Of a stretch of DNA of 54,138 nt, positions 32,813 through 41,475 are shown in pieces (the first letter of the stretch is position 1; each line of letters starts with the position of its first letter). The stretch spans positions 1 to 54,138 of the forward strand of contig JAZNZF010000057.1 of the NCBI GenBank assembly GCA_045594795.1, in the 5' to 3' direction. The translations under genes were made by a program, and so were the position numbers. Source of the stretch: UMGS1532 sp045594795 (lineage in GTDB: Bacteria > Bacillota > Clostridia > Oscillospirales > Acutalibacteraceae). The notes below the pieces were generated by a model. The model worked only from the letters and a program-made list of their open reading frames with translations. It was not told the DNA's origin and made no database searches.

Positions 32813-34102
32813 ATGAATAGTTACGAACATTCAGTATATCTCGACCCGTCAAAATGTAATGGCTGTACAACCTGCTTGCGTCATTGCCCATCAGAAGCAA
32901 TACGCATTAAGGATAATCATGCCGTAATTAATGGTGAGCGTTGCATAGACTGTGGCGAGTGTATAAGGTTTTGCACAGGTAAAGCTAAAAAGGCGGCATT
33001 TAGTAAGCTTGAAGCTATGGATAAATTTAAGTGGAAAATTGCACTGCCTGCCCCAACCCTTTACGGACAGTTCGAAAATCTCGACGATGTTGATTATGTT
33101 TTAAGCGGGCTTAAAAAAATTGGTTTTGATGATGTGTTCGAGGTTTCAGCAGCGGCAGAGCTTGTTTCTGCATATACCCGCATGTATCTAAAAACCGAGG
33201 GTGTAAAGAAACCTGTAATCAGCTCGGCATGTCCTGTAGTGGTAAGGCTTATAGGTCTTAGGTTCCCATCTCTTAATGACCATATTATGCCGATGCTACC
33301 GCCTATGGAAATCGCGGCTAAACTTGCGCGCGAGCGCGCCTTAAAAGAACACCCCGAGCTTTCCCCCGAGGAGATAGGCACCTGTTTTATTTCGCCTTGT
33401 CCTGCAAAGGTAAGCTATGTTAAAAATGGCTTTGGTGATTATAAAAGTCAGGTTGATGTGGTAGTTTCAATTTCGGATATTTATTTTAAGCTTATTGATG
33501 AAATGAAGCCCGAGGAAAGCGTCGAGTCGCTTTCAAACTCAGGTATGATTGGCATTAACTGGGCAACAAGCGGTGGCGAGGCAACCTCTTTGCTTAACGA
33601 GGATTACTTGGCAGCAGACGGAATAGATAACGTAAACCGCGTGTTAGACCAAATAGAGAACGGCAATATTCCAAAATTAGAGTTTATCGAGCTTAACGCT
33701 TGCACAGGCGGTTGCGTTGGCGGAGTTATGGCAATGCAAAATCCATACATAGCTAAAGCACGACTTAAAAGCTTAAGACGGTATTTACCTGTCTCGCGTA
33801 ATTTTGTATCAAGTGATGATGCATATATTCCAGACGATTACTTTTTTAATACATTTCCCGAATATAAACCTATTTCGCGTCTTGGCAATAGCATTGCGGA
33901 ATCGATGCGTATGATGGCAGATATTCAAAAGTTAAAAGAAACCCTGCCTGGTATCGATTGTGGTTCGTGCGGTGCGCCAACCTGTCGTGCCTTCGCGCAA
34001 GACGTAGTACAGGGTAACGCTTCGCTTAGTGATTGCGTAATTAGGTTTAGAAACGAACTTAAAGATTATCTCAGCCGAAAGGATGAGCAGAATGACGGTT
34101 AG
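32813..34102 (+). CDS. Sensory-type [FeFe] hydrogenase homologue (group C-like, HydS/HfsB type)
   Basis: This 429-residue protein has two N-terminal [4Fe-4S] motifs (CNGCTTCLRHCP at about 15-26 and CIDCGECIRFCT), an [FeFe] hydrogenase large-subunit domain (about 60-350) and a C-terminal Fe-S module with 'CGSCGAPTCRAFAQDVV'. The H-cluster motifs are modified: L1 reads SSACP (Ala where catalytic enzymes have the proton-relay Cys), L2 SPCPAK and L3 ACTGGCVGG. The four cluster-ligand cysteines are kept. This is the pattern of putative H2-sensing enzymes. No PAS or kinase domain is fused; the flanking GHKL, PHP and DRTGG genes may supply output. Confidence 0.9.
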   Translation: MNSYEHSVYLDPSKCNGCTTCLRHCPSEAIRIKDNHAVINGERCIDCGECIRFCTGKAKKAAFSKLEAMDKFKWKIALPAPTLYGQFENLDDVDYVLSGLKKIGFDDVFEVSAAAELVSAYTRMYLKTEGVKKPVISSACPVVVRLIGLRFPSLNDHIMPMLPPMEIAAKLARERALKEHPELSPEEIGTCFISPCPAKVSYVKNGFGDYKSQVDVVVSISDIYFKLIDEMKPEESVESLSNSGMIGINWATSGGEATSLLNEDYLAADGIDNVNRVLDQIENGNIPKLEFIELNACTGGCVGGVMAMQNPYIAKARLKSLRRYLPVSRNFVSSDDAYIPDDYFFNTFPEYKPISRLGNSIAESMRMMADIQKLKETLPGIDCGSCGAPTCRAFAQDVVQGNASLSDCVIRFRNELKDYLSRKDEQNDG

Positions 34103-34418
34103 CGAGTTAGGACATATAGATGGATTTTCTATTATATGCTTGCCCGACGGTGAACGCGAAATAAAGGGCGTTTATATAGGCGACCTACTTAGTTGGGTTA
34201 TGGGCAGAGCAGGGGAAGATAACGCATGGATAACTATTATGTCCAATATAAACACCGTTGCGGTTGCTACCCTTGCTGATACGGCATGCATTATTCTTGC
34301 CGAGGGTGTAACACTCGATAGCGAGGTTTTAGGGGCAGCCGAGGCTAAGGGTGTAAACGTGCTAACAAGCTCATTTACAGCTTACGATATAGCAGTAAAA
34401 CTGCATGGTATAATTTAA
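34083..34418 (+). CDS. DRTGG-domain protein 2
   Basis: This 111-residue cytosolic protein resembles the first DRTGG protein in length and fold pattern ('CIILAEGVTLDSEVLGAAE', 'GVNVLTSSFTAYDIAVKL') but has diverged. The start ATG at 34083 overlaps the end of the hydrogenase homologue by 20 bases and abuts the PHP gene with no gap, which points to tight co-expression. Its ligand and role are unknown. Confidence 0.8.
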   Translation: MSRMTVSELGHIDGFSIICLPDGEREIKGVYIGDLLSWVMGRAGEDNAWITIMSNINTVAVATLADTACIILAEGVTLDSEVLGAAEAKGVNVLTSSFTAYDIAVKLHGII

Positions 34419-35153
34419 ATGAATAGGTATTATTACGACTTTCATTTGCATTCTTGTTTATCGCCTTGTGCCGATGATGATAACACACCGGCAAATATTG
34501 CGGGAATGGGTACATTGTCGGGGCTTAACATAATGGCACTTACCGACCATAATACCTGTAAAAACTGTCCTGCGTTTTTTGCGGCGGCTAAACGTAACGG
34601 AATAATAGCTATTGCGGGAATGGAGCTTACCACCTCGGAGGATATACATATTATATTTCTCTTTGAACAGCTCGAAAACGCAATGGAGTTCGACCGCGAA
34701 ATTGAAAAGCACCGTATACTTGTTAAAAACCGAGTTGACGTTTATGGCGAACAGATTATTATGGACGAGAACGACAAACCCGTTGGGGTAGAGGAGTATT
34801 TGCTTACCCCTGCAACCACCGTTTCGGTTGACGATTGTCCGTCACTTGCTAAAAGCTTTGGTGGTATTTGCTATCCCGCACATATTGATAGGCAAGCAAA
34901 CGGAATTATCGCAACCTTAGGTACGTTCCCTGATATTAAGGGCTTTAATTGTGTAGAGTTTCACGATATGTCAAAGGCTAAAGAGTATTTTGAAAAATAT
35001 AGTCTTGGCAACCGATTAGCATTAGTTGGTTCGGATGCACACTATCTTTGGGATATCAGAGATAAGGAATGCTTTTTTGAAATCAAGGACGAGCCATACA
35101 GCAGTAATTTGGTAAGGCACAATCTGTTTAAAATGTTAGGAGAAAAGGAATGA
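34419..35153 (+). CDS. PHP-domain phosphoesterase
   Basis: This 244-residue protein has the PHP fold of metal-dependent phosphoesterases. Ligands are visible in 'YDFHLHSCLSPCADDD' (5-20), 'ALTDHNTCKNCPAF', 'GMELTTSEDIHIIFLF', 'YPAHIDRQ' and 'ALVGSDAHYLWDI'. A Cys pair next to the second motif is unusual for general PHP enzymes. Such phosphatases commonly sit beside group C hydrogenases and may dephosphorylate a signalling protein or nucleotide; this is inference. It overlaps the next gene by four bases (ATGA). Confidence 0.87.
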   Translation: MNRYYYDFHLHSCLSPCADDDNTPANIAGMGTLSGLNIMALTDHNTCKNCPAFFAAAKRNGIIAIAGMELTTSEDIHIIFLFEQLENAMEFDREIEKHRILVKNRVDVYGEQIIMDENDKPVGVEEYLLTPATTVSVDDCPSLAKSFGGICYPAHIDRQANGIIATLGTFPDIKGFNCVEFHDMSKAKEYFEKYSLGNRLALVGSDAHYLWDIRDKECFFEIKDEPYSSNLVRHNLFKMLGEKE

Positions 35154-35707
35154 AAGAGCTATCCCTAAATATTCTTGACATTGCCGAAAATTCGGTTAAG
35201 GCAGAGGCGACCCTTACCGAAATTGCCATAGCGGAAACCGAAGATATGCTTACTCTTACATTCACCGATAACGGCTATGGTATGAGTGAGGAAACGGTTA
35301 AAAGTGTAATAAATCCCTTTTACACAACAAGAACTACAAGAAGTGTAGGTTTGGGCATCCCTCTTTTAAAGCTCGGGGCCGAGCAGACGGGAGGCACTTT
35401 AAGCATTAGTTCAAAACAAAAAAGTGAACACCCCAAAAACCACGGAACTGTAGTTAAAGCAAGTTTTAATAAAAATCATTTAGACTATACACCTTTAGGT
35501 GATGTAACTCAGTCAGTATTAACGCTGATACAAGGGCATCCCGAAACAGACTTTTTGTTCACGCACACCTATCTTGATCGCGAGGTTCGGCTTGATACCC
35601 GCGAACTAAGGGCTCAGTTAGAGGATGTGCCGCTGAATACCTACGAGGTTATTAAATGGGTCGAAGAGTATATGTACGAACAATACCGAGACCTTTACAA
35701 TAAGTAA
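35150..35707 (+). CDS. GHKL ATPase without a phospho-acceptor domain
   Basis: This 185-residue protein consists of a histidine-kinase-like ATPase domain alone: N-box 'NILDIAENSVKAEA' (about 7-20), G1 'DNGYGM', F-box 'FYTTRTTRSVGLGIPLLK' and G3 region 'GTVVKASF'. The C-terminal 60 residues form a small extra module. No HisKA domain or membrane segment is seen. With the PHP gene directly upstream it is a candidate kinase/phosphatase couple. Its substrate is unknown. Confidence 0.86.
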   Translation: MKELSLNILDIAENSVKAEATLTEIAIAETEDMLTLTFTDNGYGMSEETVKSVINPFYTTRTTRSVGLGIPLLKLGAEQTGGTLSISSKQKSEHPKNHGTVVKASFNKNHLDYTPLGDVTQSVLTLIQGHPETDFLFTHTYLDREVRLDTRELRAQLEDVPLNTYEVIKWVEEYMYEQYRDLYNK

Positions 35708-35729
35708 ATTAATGAAAGGAAAGATATAT

Positions 35730-36101
35730 ATGAAGTCATTAGCAGAGTTACAGGCAATCAAAGACAGAATGAAAGAAAAGGTTGCACTTCGCGAGGGCTC
35801 GGGCGAAATTCGTGTTGTTGTTGGTATGGCAACCTGCGGTATTTCGGCAGGCGCTCGTCCCGTATTAGCAGCTTTCGTTGAGGGTGTTAATAAAGAGGGA
35901 CTCTCGGGTAGTGTTACAGTTTCTCAAACTGGTTGTGTAGGTCTTTGTCAGTACGAGCCTATCGTAGAGGTTTACGAGGCAGGCAAAGAAAAGGTTACTT
36001 ATGTTAAAATGGATGCTGAAAAAGCAGCCGAGGTTGTGGCAAAGCATCTTAAGGGTGGCAAGGTAATAACCGAGTACACCATTGCTGGCGCAAAGGTATA
36101 A
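35730..36101 (+). CDS. hndB: Thioredoxin-fold [2Fe-2S] protein (HndB type)
   Basis: This 123-residue protein resembles HndB, the small ferredoxin-like subunit of NADP-reducing and bifurcating [FeFe] hydrogenases. It has a helical N-terminus and a thioredoxin-like fold with 'ATCGISAGARPV' and 'TGCVGLCQYEPIVEV'. Only three obvious cluster cysteines are seen. GAAAGGA nine bases before the ATG at 35730 fixes the start; an ATG at 35712 overlaps that ribosome site. It directly precedes hndC. Confidence 0.88.
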   Translation: MKSLAELQAIKDRMKEKVALREGSGEIRVVVGMATCGISAGARPVLAAFVEGVNKEGLSGSVTVSQTGCVGLCQYEPIVEVYEAGKEKVTYVKMDAEKAAEVVAKHLKGGKVITEYTIAGAKV

Positions 36102-36119
36102 TATTGGAGGTATAATTTT

Positions 36120-37916
36120 ATGATTCGTTCACATGTACTTATTTGTGGCGGTACAGGTTGTACTTCGTCTGGTAGTGTAAAGATTCAAGCAGCTTTTGAA
36201 AAAGCACTTGAAAACAATGGTCTTACCGAGGAAGTAAAAATTGTACAAACAGGTTGTTTCGGCTTGTGTGCTTTAGGTCCGGTTGTTATCATTCACCCCG
36301 AAGGCACCTTCTATAGCCGAGTAGAAGAAAAGGATGTTGAGGAAATCGTTTCCGAGCATCTTCTAAAAGGCAGAATTGTAGAGCGCTTGGTTTATAATGA
36401 TACAGGCGATGTAGCAGAGGAAATCGTAGGTAGCGTTTCTCTTAATGATACTGCATTCTACAAAACTCAGAACCGTGTTGTTTTAAGAAACTGCGGTGTT
36501 ATCGACCCTGAGGATATCGACGAGTATATCGCTATGGACGGTTACGCAGCACTCGGTAAGGTACTTACCGAAATGACACCTGATGACGTTATTAAATGCG
36601 TTACCGATTCGGGTCTTCGTGGCCGTGGCGGCGGTGGATTCCCAACAGGTCGCAAATGGGCGCTTACCGCACCTAATAAGGCAGACCAAAAGTACGTTGT
36701 ATGTAATGCCGACGAGGGCGACCCAGGTGCATTTATGGACCGTTCCGTTTTAGAGGGCGACCCCCACTCACTTATTGAGGCTATGGCTATTGCAGGTTAC
36801 GCTATCGGCGCAACCAAGGGTTATGTATACGTTCGTGCAGAGTATCCTATTGCTGTTAGACGTTTACAAATAGCTATCGACCAAGCAAGAGAATATGGCC
36901 TTCTTGGTAAAGATATTTTCGGCACAGGTTTCGAGTTTGATTTGTTCATCCGTCTTGGCGCAGGCGCATTCGTTTGCGGTGAGGAAACTGCTCTTATGAC
37001 CGCTATTGAGGGTAACCGTGGTGAGCCACGTCCTCGTCCTCCTTACCCTGCAGTTAAGGGCCTTTACGGTTGTCCTACCGTTGAAAACAACGTTGAAACC
37101 TTTGCTAATATTCCACAAATTATTCTTCGTGGCGCTGATTGGTTTGCATCAATGGGTACCGAAAAATCAAAGGGTACAAAGGTATTCGCACTCGGTGGTA
37201 AAATCGAGCATACAGGCTTGGTGGAAATTCCTATGGGTACCACTCTTCGTGAGGTTATCGAGGATATCGGCGGCGGGATTCCTAACGGTAAAAAGTTTAA
37301 GGCTGCCCAAACAGGTGGTCCTTCGGGCGGGTGTATCCCTGCAGAGCTTATCGATACTCCTATCGATTACGATAACCTTGTTGCTATTGGTTGTATGATG
37401 GGTTCAGGCGGTCTTATCGTAATGGACGAAGATACCTGTATGGTTGATATGGCTAAATTCTTCTTAGAGTTTACTGTTGACGAGTCCTGCGGTAAATGTA
37501 CACCTTGCCGTGTAGGTACAAAACGCTTACTCGAGCTTCTTGATAAAATCACCAAGGGTCAAGGCACACTTGAGGATATCGACAGAATTGAAGAGCTTTG
37601 CTATTACATAAAGCAGAACTCTCTTTGCGGACTTGGTCAAACTGCACCTAACCCTGTTCTTTCAACACTTAAGTTCTTCCGTGACGAGTATATTACCCAC
37701 GTTACCGAGAAAAAGTGTCCTGCAGGCGTATGTAAAGACCTTGTTAATTATTCAATTAACGATAAATGTATTGGTTGTACCAAGTGTGCACGTAACTGTC
37801 CCGTTAATGCCATCACAGGCGCAGTTAAAGAGAAACACGTTATTGATACTACTAAGTGTATTAAGTGCGGCGTTTGCGAAACTAACTGTAAGTTTGGCGC
37901 AGTAGTTAAAGGTTAA
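36120..37916 (+). CDS. hndC: NuoF-like NADH-binding subunit of bifurcating hydrogenase (HndC/HydB type)
   Basis: This 598-residue flavoprotein binds NAD(H) and FMN and passes electrons between NADH, ferredoxin and the hydrogenase. An N-terminal thioredoxin-like [2Fe-2S] domain ('GGTGCTSSGS', 'TGCFGLCALGP') is followed by the NuoF domain with 'LRGRGGGGFPTGRKW' and 'GAGAFVCGEETALM', an SLBB domain, a [4Fe-4S] site 'ESCGKCTPCRVG' and two C-terminal [4Fe-4S] motifs ('CIGCTKCARNCP', 'CIKCGVCETNCK'). This layout is characteristic of bifurcating hydrogenases. A GGAGG site precedes the ATG. Confidence 0.96.
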   Translation: MIRSHVLICGGTGCTSSGSVKIQAAFEKALENNGLTEEVKIVQTGCFGLCALGPVVIIHPEGTFYSRVEEKDVEEIVSEHLLKGRIVERLVYNDTGDVAEEIVGSVSLNDTAFYKTQNRVVLRNCGVIDPEDIDEYIAMDGYAALGKVLTEMTPDDVIKCVTDSGLRGRGGGGFPTGRKWALTAPNKADQKYVVCNADEGDPGAFMDRSVLEGDPHSLIEAMAIAGYAIGATKGYVYVRAEYPIAVRRLQIAIDQAREYGLLGKDIFGTGFEFDLFIRLGAGAFVCGEETALMTAIEGNRGEPRPRPPYPAVKGLYGCPTVENNVETFANIPQIILRGADWFASMGTEKSKGTKVFALGGKIEHTGLVEIPMGTTLREVIEDIGGGIPNGKKFKAAQTGGPSGGCIPAELIDTPIDYDNLVAIGCMMGSGGLIVMDEDTCMVDMAKFFLEFTVDESCGKCTPCRVGTKRLLELLDKITKGQGTLEDIDRIEELCYYIKQNSLCGLGQTAPNPVLSTLKFFRDEYITHVTEKKCPAGVCKDLVNYSINDKCIGCTKCARNCPVNAITGAVKEKHVIDTTKCIKCGVCETNCKFGAVVKG

Positions 37917-37934
37917 GAAAGGAGCCTGATTTAA

Positions 37935-39680
37935 ATGGATATGATAAATTTAAAAATTAATGGTATTTCCGTTAGCTGCGAAAAAGGCTCCACCGTTTTG
38001 GAGGCAGCCCGCGCAGCAGGTATAGAAATCCCCACCCTTTGCTATATGAAAGACCTTAACGAAATAGGCGCTTGCCGTATTTGTGTTGTTGAGGTAAATG
38101 AGGGTAGAGGCTTTAGAATCGTTACCGCTTGTGTATACCCTGTAAGCGAGGGTATGGAGGTTTTAACAAACTCAGAAAACGTGCAAAAAGCACGTAAAAC
38201 TACATTAGAGCTTATGCTTTCTACCCACGAGAAAAAGTGTCTTTCTTGTGTTCGTTCCACCAACTGCGAGCTTCAAAAACTCTGCCGTGATTACGGTGTA
38301 GACGAAAATGCTTTTGGTGGTGCCAAGCCCGAATACGCGCTTGATACATCAATGGCTCATATGGTACGCGATAACAACAAGTGTATCCTTTGCCGCCGCT
38401 GTGTTGCTGTATGTAAACAGCAGTATGTAAGCGTTATCGGTGCTAACGACCGTGGTATTGATACTAACATCGGTACTGCATTTGGCGAGGATTTAATCAA
38501 TGCTCCTTGTATTCCTTGCGGTCAGTGTAGTGGAGTTTGTCGTACAGGTGCTTTAACCGAACGTGACGATACCGATAAGGTTTGGGCAGCATTAACAGAC
38601 CCTGCAAAGCACGTAGTAGTGCATACCGCACCTTCTATTCGTGCTACTTTAGGCGAGTGCTTCGATATGCCTATCGGCACTAACGTTGAGGGTAAAATGG
38701 TTGCAGCTCTCCGCCGTCTTGGTTTCGATAAGGTTTTCGATACCAACTTCGGTGCCGACCTTACTATCGTTGAAGAGGCTAACGAGCTTGTAGAACGCAT
38801 AAACAACGGTGGCACATTACCTATGATTACCTCTTGCTCACCAGGTTGGGTTAAGTTCTGCGAGTACTATTACCCCGATATGATTGATAACCTTTCTACC
38901 TGTAAATCTCCTCAGCAGATGACAGGCGCTGTTATTAAAACCTATTATGCAGATAAAATGGGCATCGACCCCAAAGATATCTTTGTTGTGTCTGTAATGC
39001 CCTGTACTGCTAAAAAGTTTGAAGCAGACCGTGAGGACCAAGCAGCTGCAGGTTATCCTGATACCGATGTAGCTCTTACCACTCGCGAGCTTGCAAGAAT
39101 GATTGAACGCGCAGGTATTAAGTTTACTGCTTTACCTGATGAAGAGTTTGATAATCCTCTTGGCGAGGATACCGGCGCTGCAGTTATCTTCGGCGCAACC
39201 GGTGGTGTTATGGAGGCTGCTTTAAGAACTGCTAACGACTGGTTAACAGGTAAAGACAACACCGAAATTGACTTTACTGCTTGCCGCGGTACAATGGGTC
39301 TTAAAGAGGCTACCGTTAATATTAACGGTAACGACATTAAGGTTGCTATTGCTTCGGGCGCAGCAGCTGCAAAGGTTGTTATGGATAGAATTAAGAGTGG
39401 CGACTGTGATTGGACCTTTGTTGAAATTATGGGTTGCCCAGGCGGTTGTGTAAACGGCGGCGGTCAGCCAATTCAACCTCAGTCTGTACGCGACACTGTT
39501 GACCTTAAAGCAGTTCGCGCAAAGGCTCTTTACGACCAAGACGCTAATGCTACATTACGTAAATCACACGAATCACCTATTGTAAAGAAACTTTATGAAG
39601 AGTGGTTTACCGGCGGTTACGGCTGTGAAAAAGCACACCATACATTGCACACAAGCTATGTAGCACGCAAAAAGTACTAA
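37935..39680 (+). CDS. hndD: Catalytic [FeFe] hydrogenase subunit (HndD/HydA type)
   Basis: This 581-residue group A [FeFe] hydrogenase makes or consumes H2. It has an N-terminal plant-type [2Fe-2S] domain (Cys in 'TLCYMKDLNEIGACRICV'), a His-Cys3 [4Fe-4S] site ('HEKKCLSCVRSTNC'), two [4Fe-4S] motifs ('CILCRRCVAVC', 'CIPCGQCSGVC') and the H-cluster motifs L1 TSCSPGW, L2 MPCTAKKFE and L3 GCPGGCVNGGGQP. A C-terminal small-subunit-like tail is present. The intact L1 cysteine contrasts with the sensory homologue upstream. AAAGGAG lies 11 bases before the ATG. It is the last gene of the operon. Maturation genes hydEFG are not in this window. Confidence 0.97.
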   Translation: MDMINLKINGISVSCEKGSTVLEAARAAGIEIPTLCYMKDLNEIGACRICVVEVNEGRGFRIVTACVYPVSEGMEVLTNSENVQKARKTTLELMLSTHEKKCLSCVRSTNCELQKLCRDYGVDENAFGGAKPEYALDTSMAHMVRDNNKCILCRRCVAVCKQQYVSVIGANDRGIDTNIGTAFGEDLINAPCIPCGQCSGVCRTGALTERDDTDKVWAALTDPAKHVVVHTAPSIRATLGECFDMPIGTNVEGKMVAALRRLGFDKVFDTNFGADLTIVEEANELVERINNGGTLPMITSCSPGWVKFCEYYYPDMIDNLSTCKSPQQMTGAVIKTYYADKMGIDPKDIFVVSVMPCTAKKFEADREDQAAAGYPDTDVALTTRELARMIERAGIKFTALPDEEFDNPLGEDTGAAVIFGATGGVMEAALRTANDWLTGKDNTEIDFTACRGTMGLKEATVNINGNDIKVAIASGAAAAKVVMDRIKSGDCDWTFVEIMGCPGGCVNGGGQPIQPQSVRDTVDLKAVRAKALYDQDANATLRKSHESPIVKKLYEEWFTGGYGCEKAHHTLHTSYVARKKY

Positions 39681-39700
39681 TATATATCTTTCATTAAATA

Positions 39701-39734
39701 AAGCGCGGAAGCCTTAAAATGCTTCCGCGCTTTT
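39701..39734 (+). terminator. Terminator of the hydrogenase operon
   Basis: A perfect 12-bp stem AAGCGCGGAAGC (39701-39712) / GCTTCCGCGCTT (39721-39732) is followed by TTAAAA. Confidence 0.82.
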
Positions 39735-39745
39735 AAAATACTAAA

Positions 39746-39784
39746 GGCTACGCATACAAAAACAGGTATGCGTAGCCGCTTTTT
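39746..39784. terminator. Second hairpin, bidirectional terminator
   Basis: The 12-bp stem GGCTACGCATAC (39746-39757) / GTATGCGTAGCC (39766-39777) is followed by GCTTTTTATTT on the plus strand. It also closes the convergent serine hydrolase gene. Confidence 0.82.
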
Positions 39785-40913
39785 ATTTATCTAAACCAAG
39801 AGCCACGTAAACGCGGTTGCGTAGTTGTGGTTGAATTTCACAGTACGAGCGGTCAAAAGAATGAATGTGGGTTGTAAATACAACAGCTATATTGTTTATT
39901 GGGTCAATTAAATTATACGAGGCTGCAGCGCCGTCCCATCCAAACTCGCCTACCGGCGAAAGACCCTCTTGACCGGGGAAATCAGGGTCTGTCATAACAC
40001 GCACACCGTAGCCGTACTTATAGCCAGGTCTTGTAGGGTTAGTATCTGCATCTCCGGTGGTAATAGTAGTAAGTAGTTTTAATCCCTTTTCACCTAAAAC
40101 TCGATATCCGTTTTCGGCAATACCATCGTTTGCAAGTGCATCAATAACCTTCATATAATCGTCGTTAGTAGAAAATAATCCCGCGCCACCACTTTCATAT
40201 TTATCGCTTAAACAGAAACGACATTTGCATTCAATTTCGGTACATTTGAAACGGTAAGGGTCGTATATCCACATTGTAGTAAAACGTTTTTTCTGCTCGT
40301 CGGTTGGGTGGAAGCCTGTATCTGTCATTCCAAGTGGTGTAAATAACTCGTCGCATAGAAACTCGTAAAAGCTTTTGTTTGTTATTACCTCAGCAATAGC
40401 GGCCAAAACATCGTGCGAAAGGCTGTATAGATAGTTTTCTCCAGGCTCAAATTGTAACGGGTCATTAGCCATTGCGGCAACAATTTCACGAGTAGATGCA
40501 TTTTTATTTTTACGTGCAAGGCTCAAGTTTGGTGCATCAAGGTCGTAATTCATTCCACTACGCATACCGAATAAGTGCTTAACTAAAAGCTCATTTTTTG
40601 CAGGCACTATGCCGCTTTCGGTTTTAACAGTAAGGTTAGCATATTCGGGAAGATATTTTGAAACCTTGTCGTTTACATTTAACTCACCGCGTTCTACAAG
40701 TCGCAGAAGTGCGGTACAGGTAATAACCTTGGTCATAGAGTACATCCATTGTAAATCTTTGGGCGACACAGTTTTTGTGCCTTTGTTGTCCGAAAAACCA
40801 ACCGAATGTCTAAAAACTTCTTTATGTTTATAGCGTACGGCCATATCACAGGCGGGTACACCGTATGCCGCCGGCAATGCATCTAAATAATTTTTAAGTC
40901 CTTCAAAATTCAT
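39783..40913 (-). CDS. Beta-lactamase-family serine hydrolase
   Basis: This 376-residue protein belongs to the class C beta-lactamase/esterase family (penicillin-binding fold). The catalytic SxxK is S59-M-T-K62, and the second motif is Y163-S-L (usually Tyr-x-Asn). No signal peptide or membrane segment is seen, so it is probably cytosolic and more likely an esterase or peptidase than a resistance enzyme. A cluster of three cysteines occurs in 'CTEIECKCRFC' in the middle. AAAGGGTG precedes the ATG. It is monocistronic with its own promoter. Confidence 0.85.
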   Translation of the reverse strand: MNFEGLKNYLDALPAAYGVPACDMAVRYKHKEVFRHSVGFSDNKGTKTVSPKDLQWMYSMTKVITCTALLRLVERGELNVNDKVSKYLPEYANLTVKTESGIVPAKNELLVKHLFGMRSGMNYDLDAPNLSLARKNKNASTREIVAAMANDPLQFEPGENYLYSLSHDVLAAIAEVITNKSFYEFLCDELFTPLGMTDTGFHPTDEQKKRFTTMWIYDPYRFKCTEIECKCRFCLSDKYESGGAGLFSTNDDYMKVIDALANDGIAENGYRVLGEKGLKLLTTITTGDADTNPTRPGYKYGYGVRVMTDPDFPGQEGLSPVGEFGWDGAAASYNLIDPINNIAVVFTTHIHSFDRSYCEIQPQLRNRVYVALGLDK

Positions 40914-40942
40914 ATAATCACCCTTTAAAAAATGCTAACAAA

Positions 40943-40971
40943 AGTATAGCACAAGTAGTAAAGGATTTCAA
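40943..40971 (-). promoter_or_regulatory. Promoter of the serine hydrolase gene
   Basis: On the minus strand, TTGAAA (40966-40971) and TATACT (40943-40948) are 17 bp apart. Confidence 0.75.
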
Positions 40972-40980
40972 TAAGATTTA

Positions 40981-41454
40981 TTAGTGAGGTATGCCGTAAA
41001 ATCCTTTAGGGTCTGCAAAAAGTCCAATATGCGGCGGAAAATAGGTGAATACAAGGAACATAACCCCAATTAAAATAATAGCAATAAGGCTTAATTTATC
41101 GCAGTTTTTACTGCATTTACATCTGTTTGCCGCCATCTCGTAAAATCTGCTAATGGCGGAGGCAATAAAGAAATCGGCTATGTTTAAAAAATCTACGTTA
41201 AAGCCTAAAATGCCGCGGTAGGTGTAAAAGAAAACCACAATAAAGGTAAGGCTTAAGAGTAAAGACTTTAACTTAACACTAAAAAAGCCACACAAATTTT
41301 TGCCAAACTTAAACCATTCGTATATAGTGTAAAAAACAAACGGCCAGTAAAAAATCTTAAGGTGCTCAAAGGTGCTTTCATTAACACCCGAAAAGGCGGC
41401 AACTATTACGTTACCGTCGGTCCAATCATAAAGGAAGTGTAGTAGCGTACCCAC
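40981..41454 (-). CDS. DUF6512-like membrane protein with disrupted 5' end
   Basis: This roughly 157-residue protein has about four or five membrane helices and motifs seen in DUF6512-like proteins ('GTLLHFLYDWTDGN', 'NESTFEHLKIFYWP'), of unknown function. The only in-frame start, GTG at 41454, has no ribosome site and lies inside the first helix. Upstream the same frame reads K-R-G-F-N-F-L-G-F-I-F-I-S-A-V without a start codon. An ATG at 41506 would join this frame if one base of the A5/G4 run were absent, giving M-L-Y-K-R-G-F. The gene is therefore either frameshifted or uses recoding. Confidence 0.6.
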   Translation of the reverse strand: MGTLLHFLYDWTDGNVIVAAFSGVNESTFEHLKIFYWPFVFYTIYEWFKFGKNLCGFFSVKLKSLLLSLTFIVVFFYTYRGILGFNVDFLNIADFFIASAISRFYEMAANRCKCSKNCDKLSLIAIILIGVMFLVFTYFPPHIGLFADPKGFYGIPH

Positions 41455-41475
41455 TGCCGAAATAAAAATAAACCC

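Noticed and set aside
39783..40913. Antibiotic-resistance beta-lactamase
   Set aside because: The protein has no export signal and lacks the Tyr-x-Asn motif, so an esterase or peptidase role is more likely.
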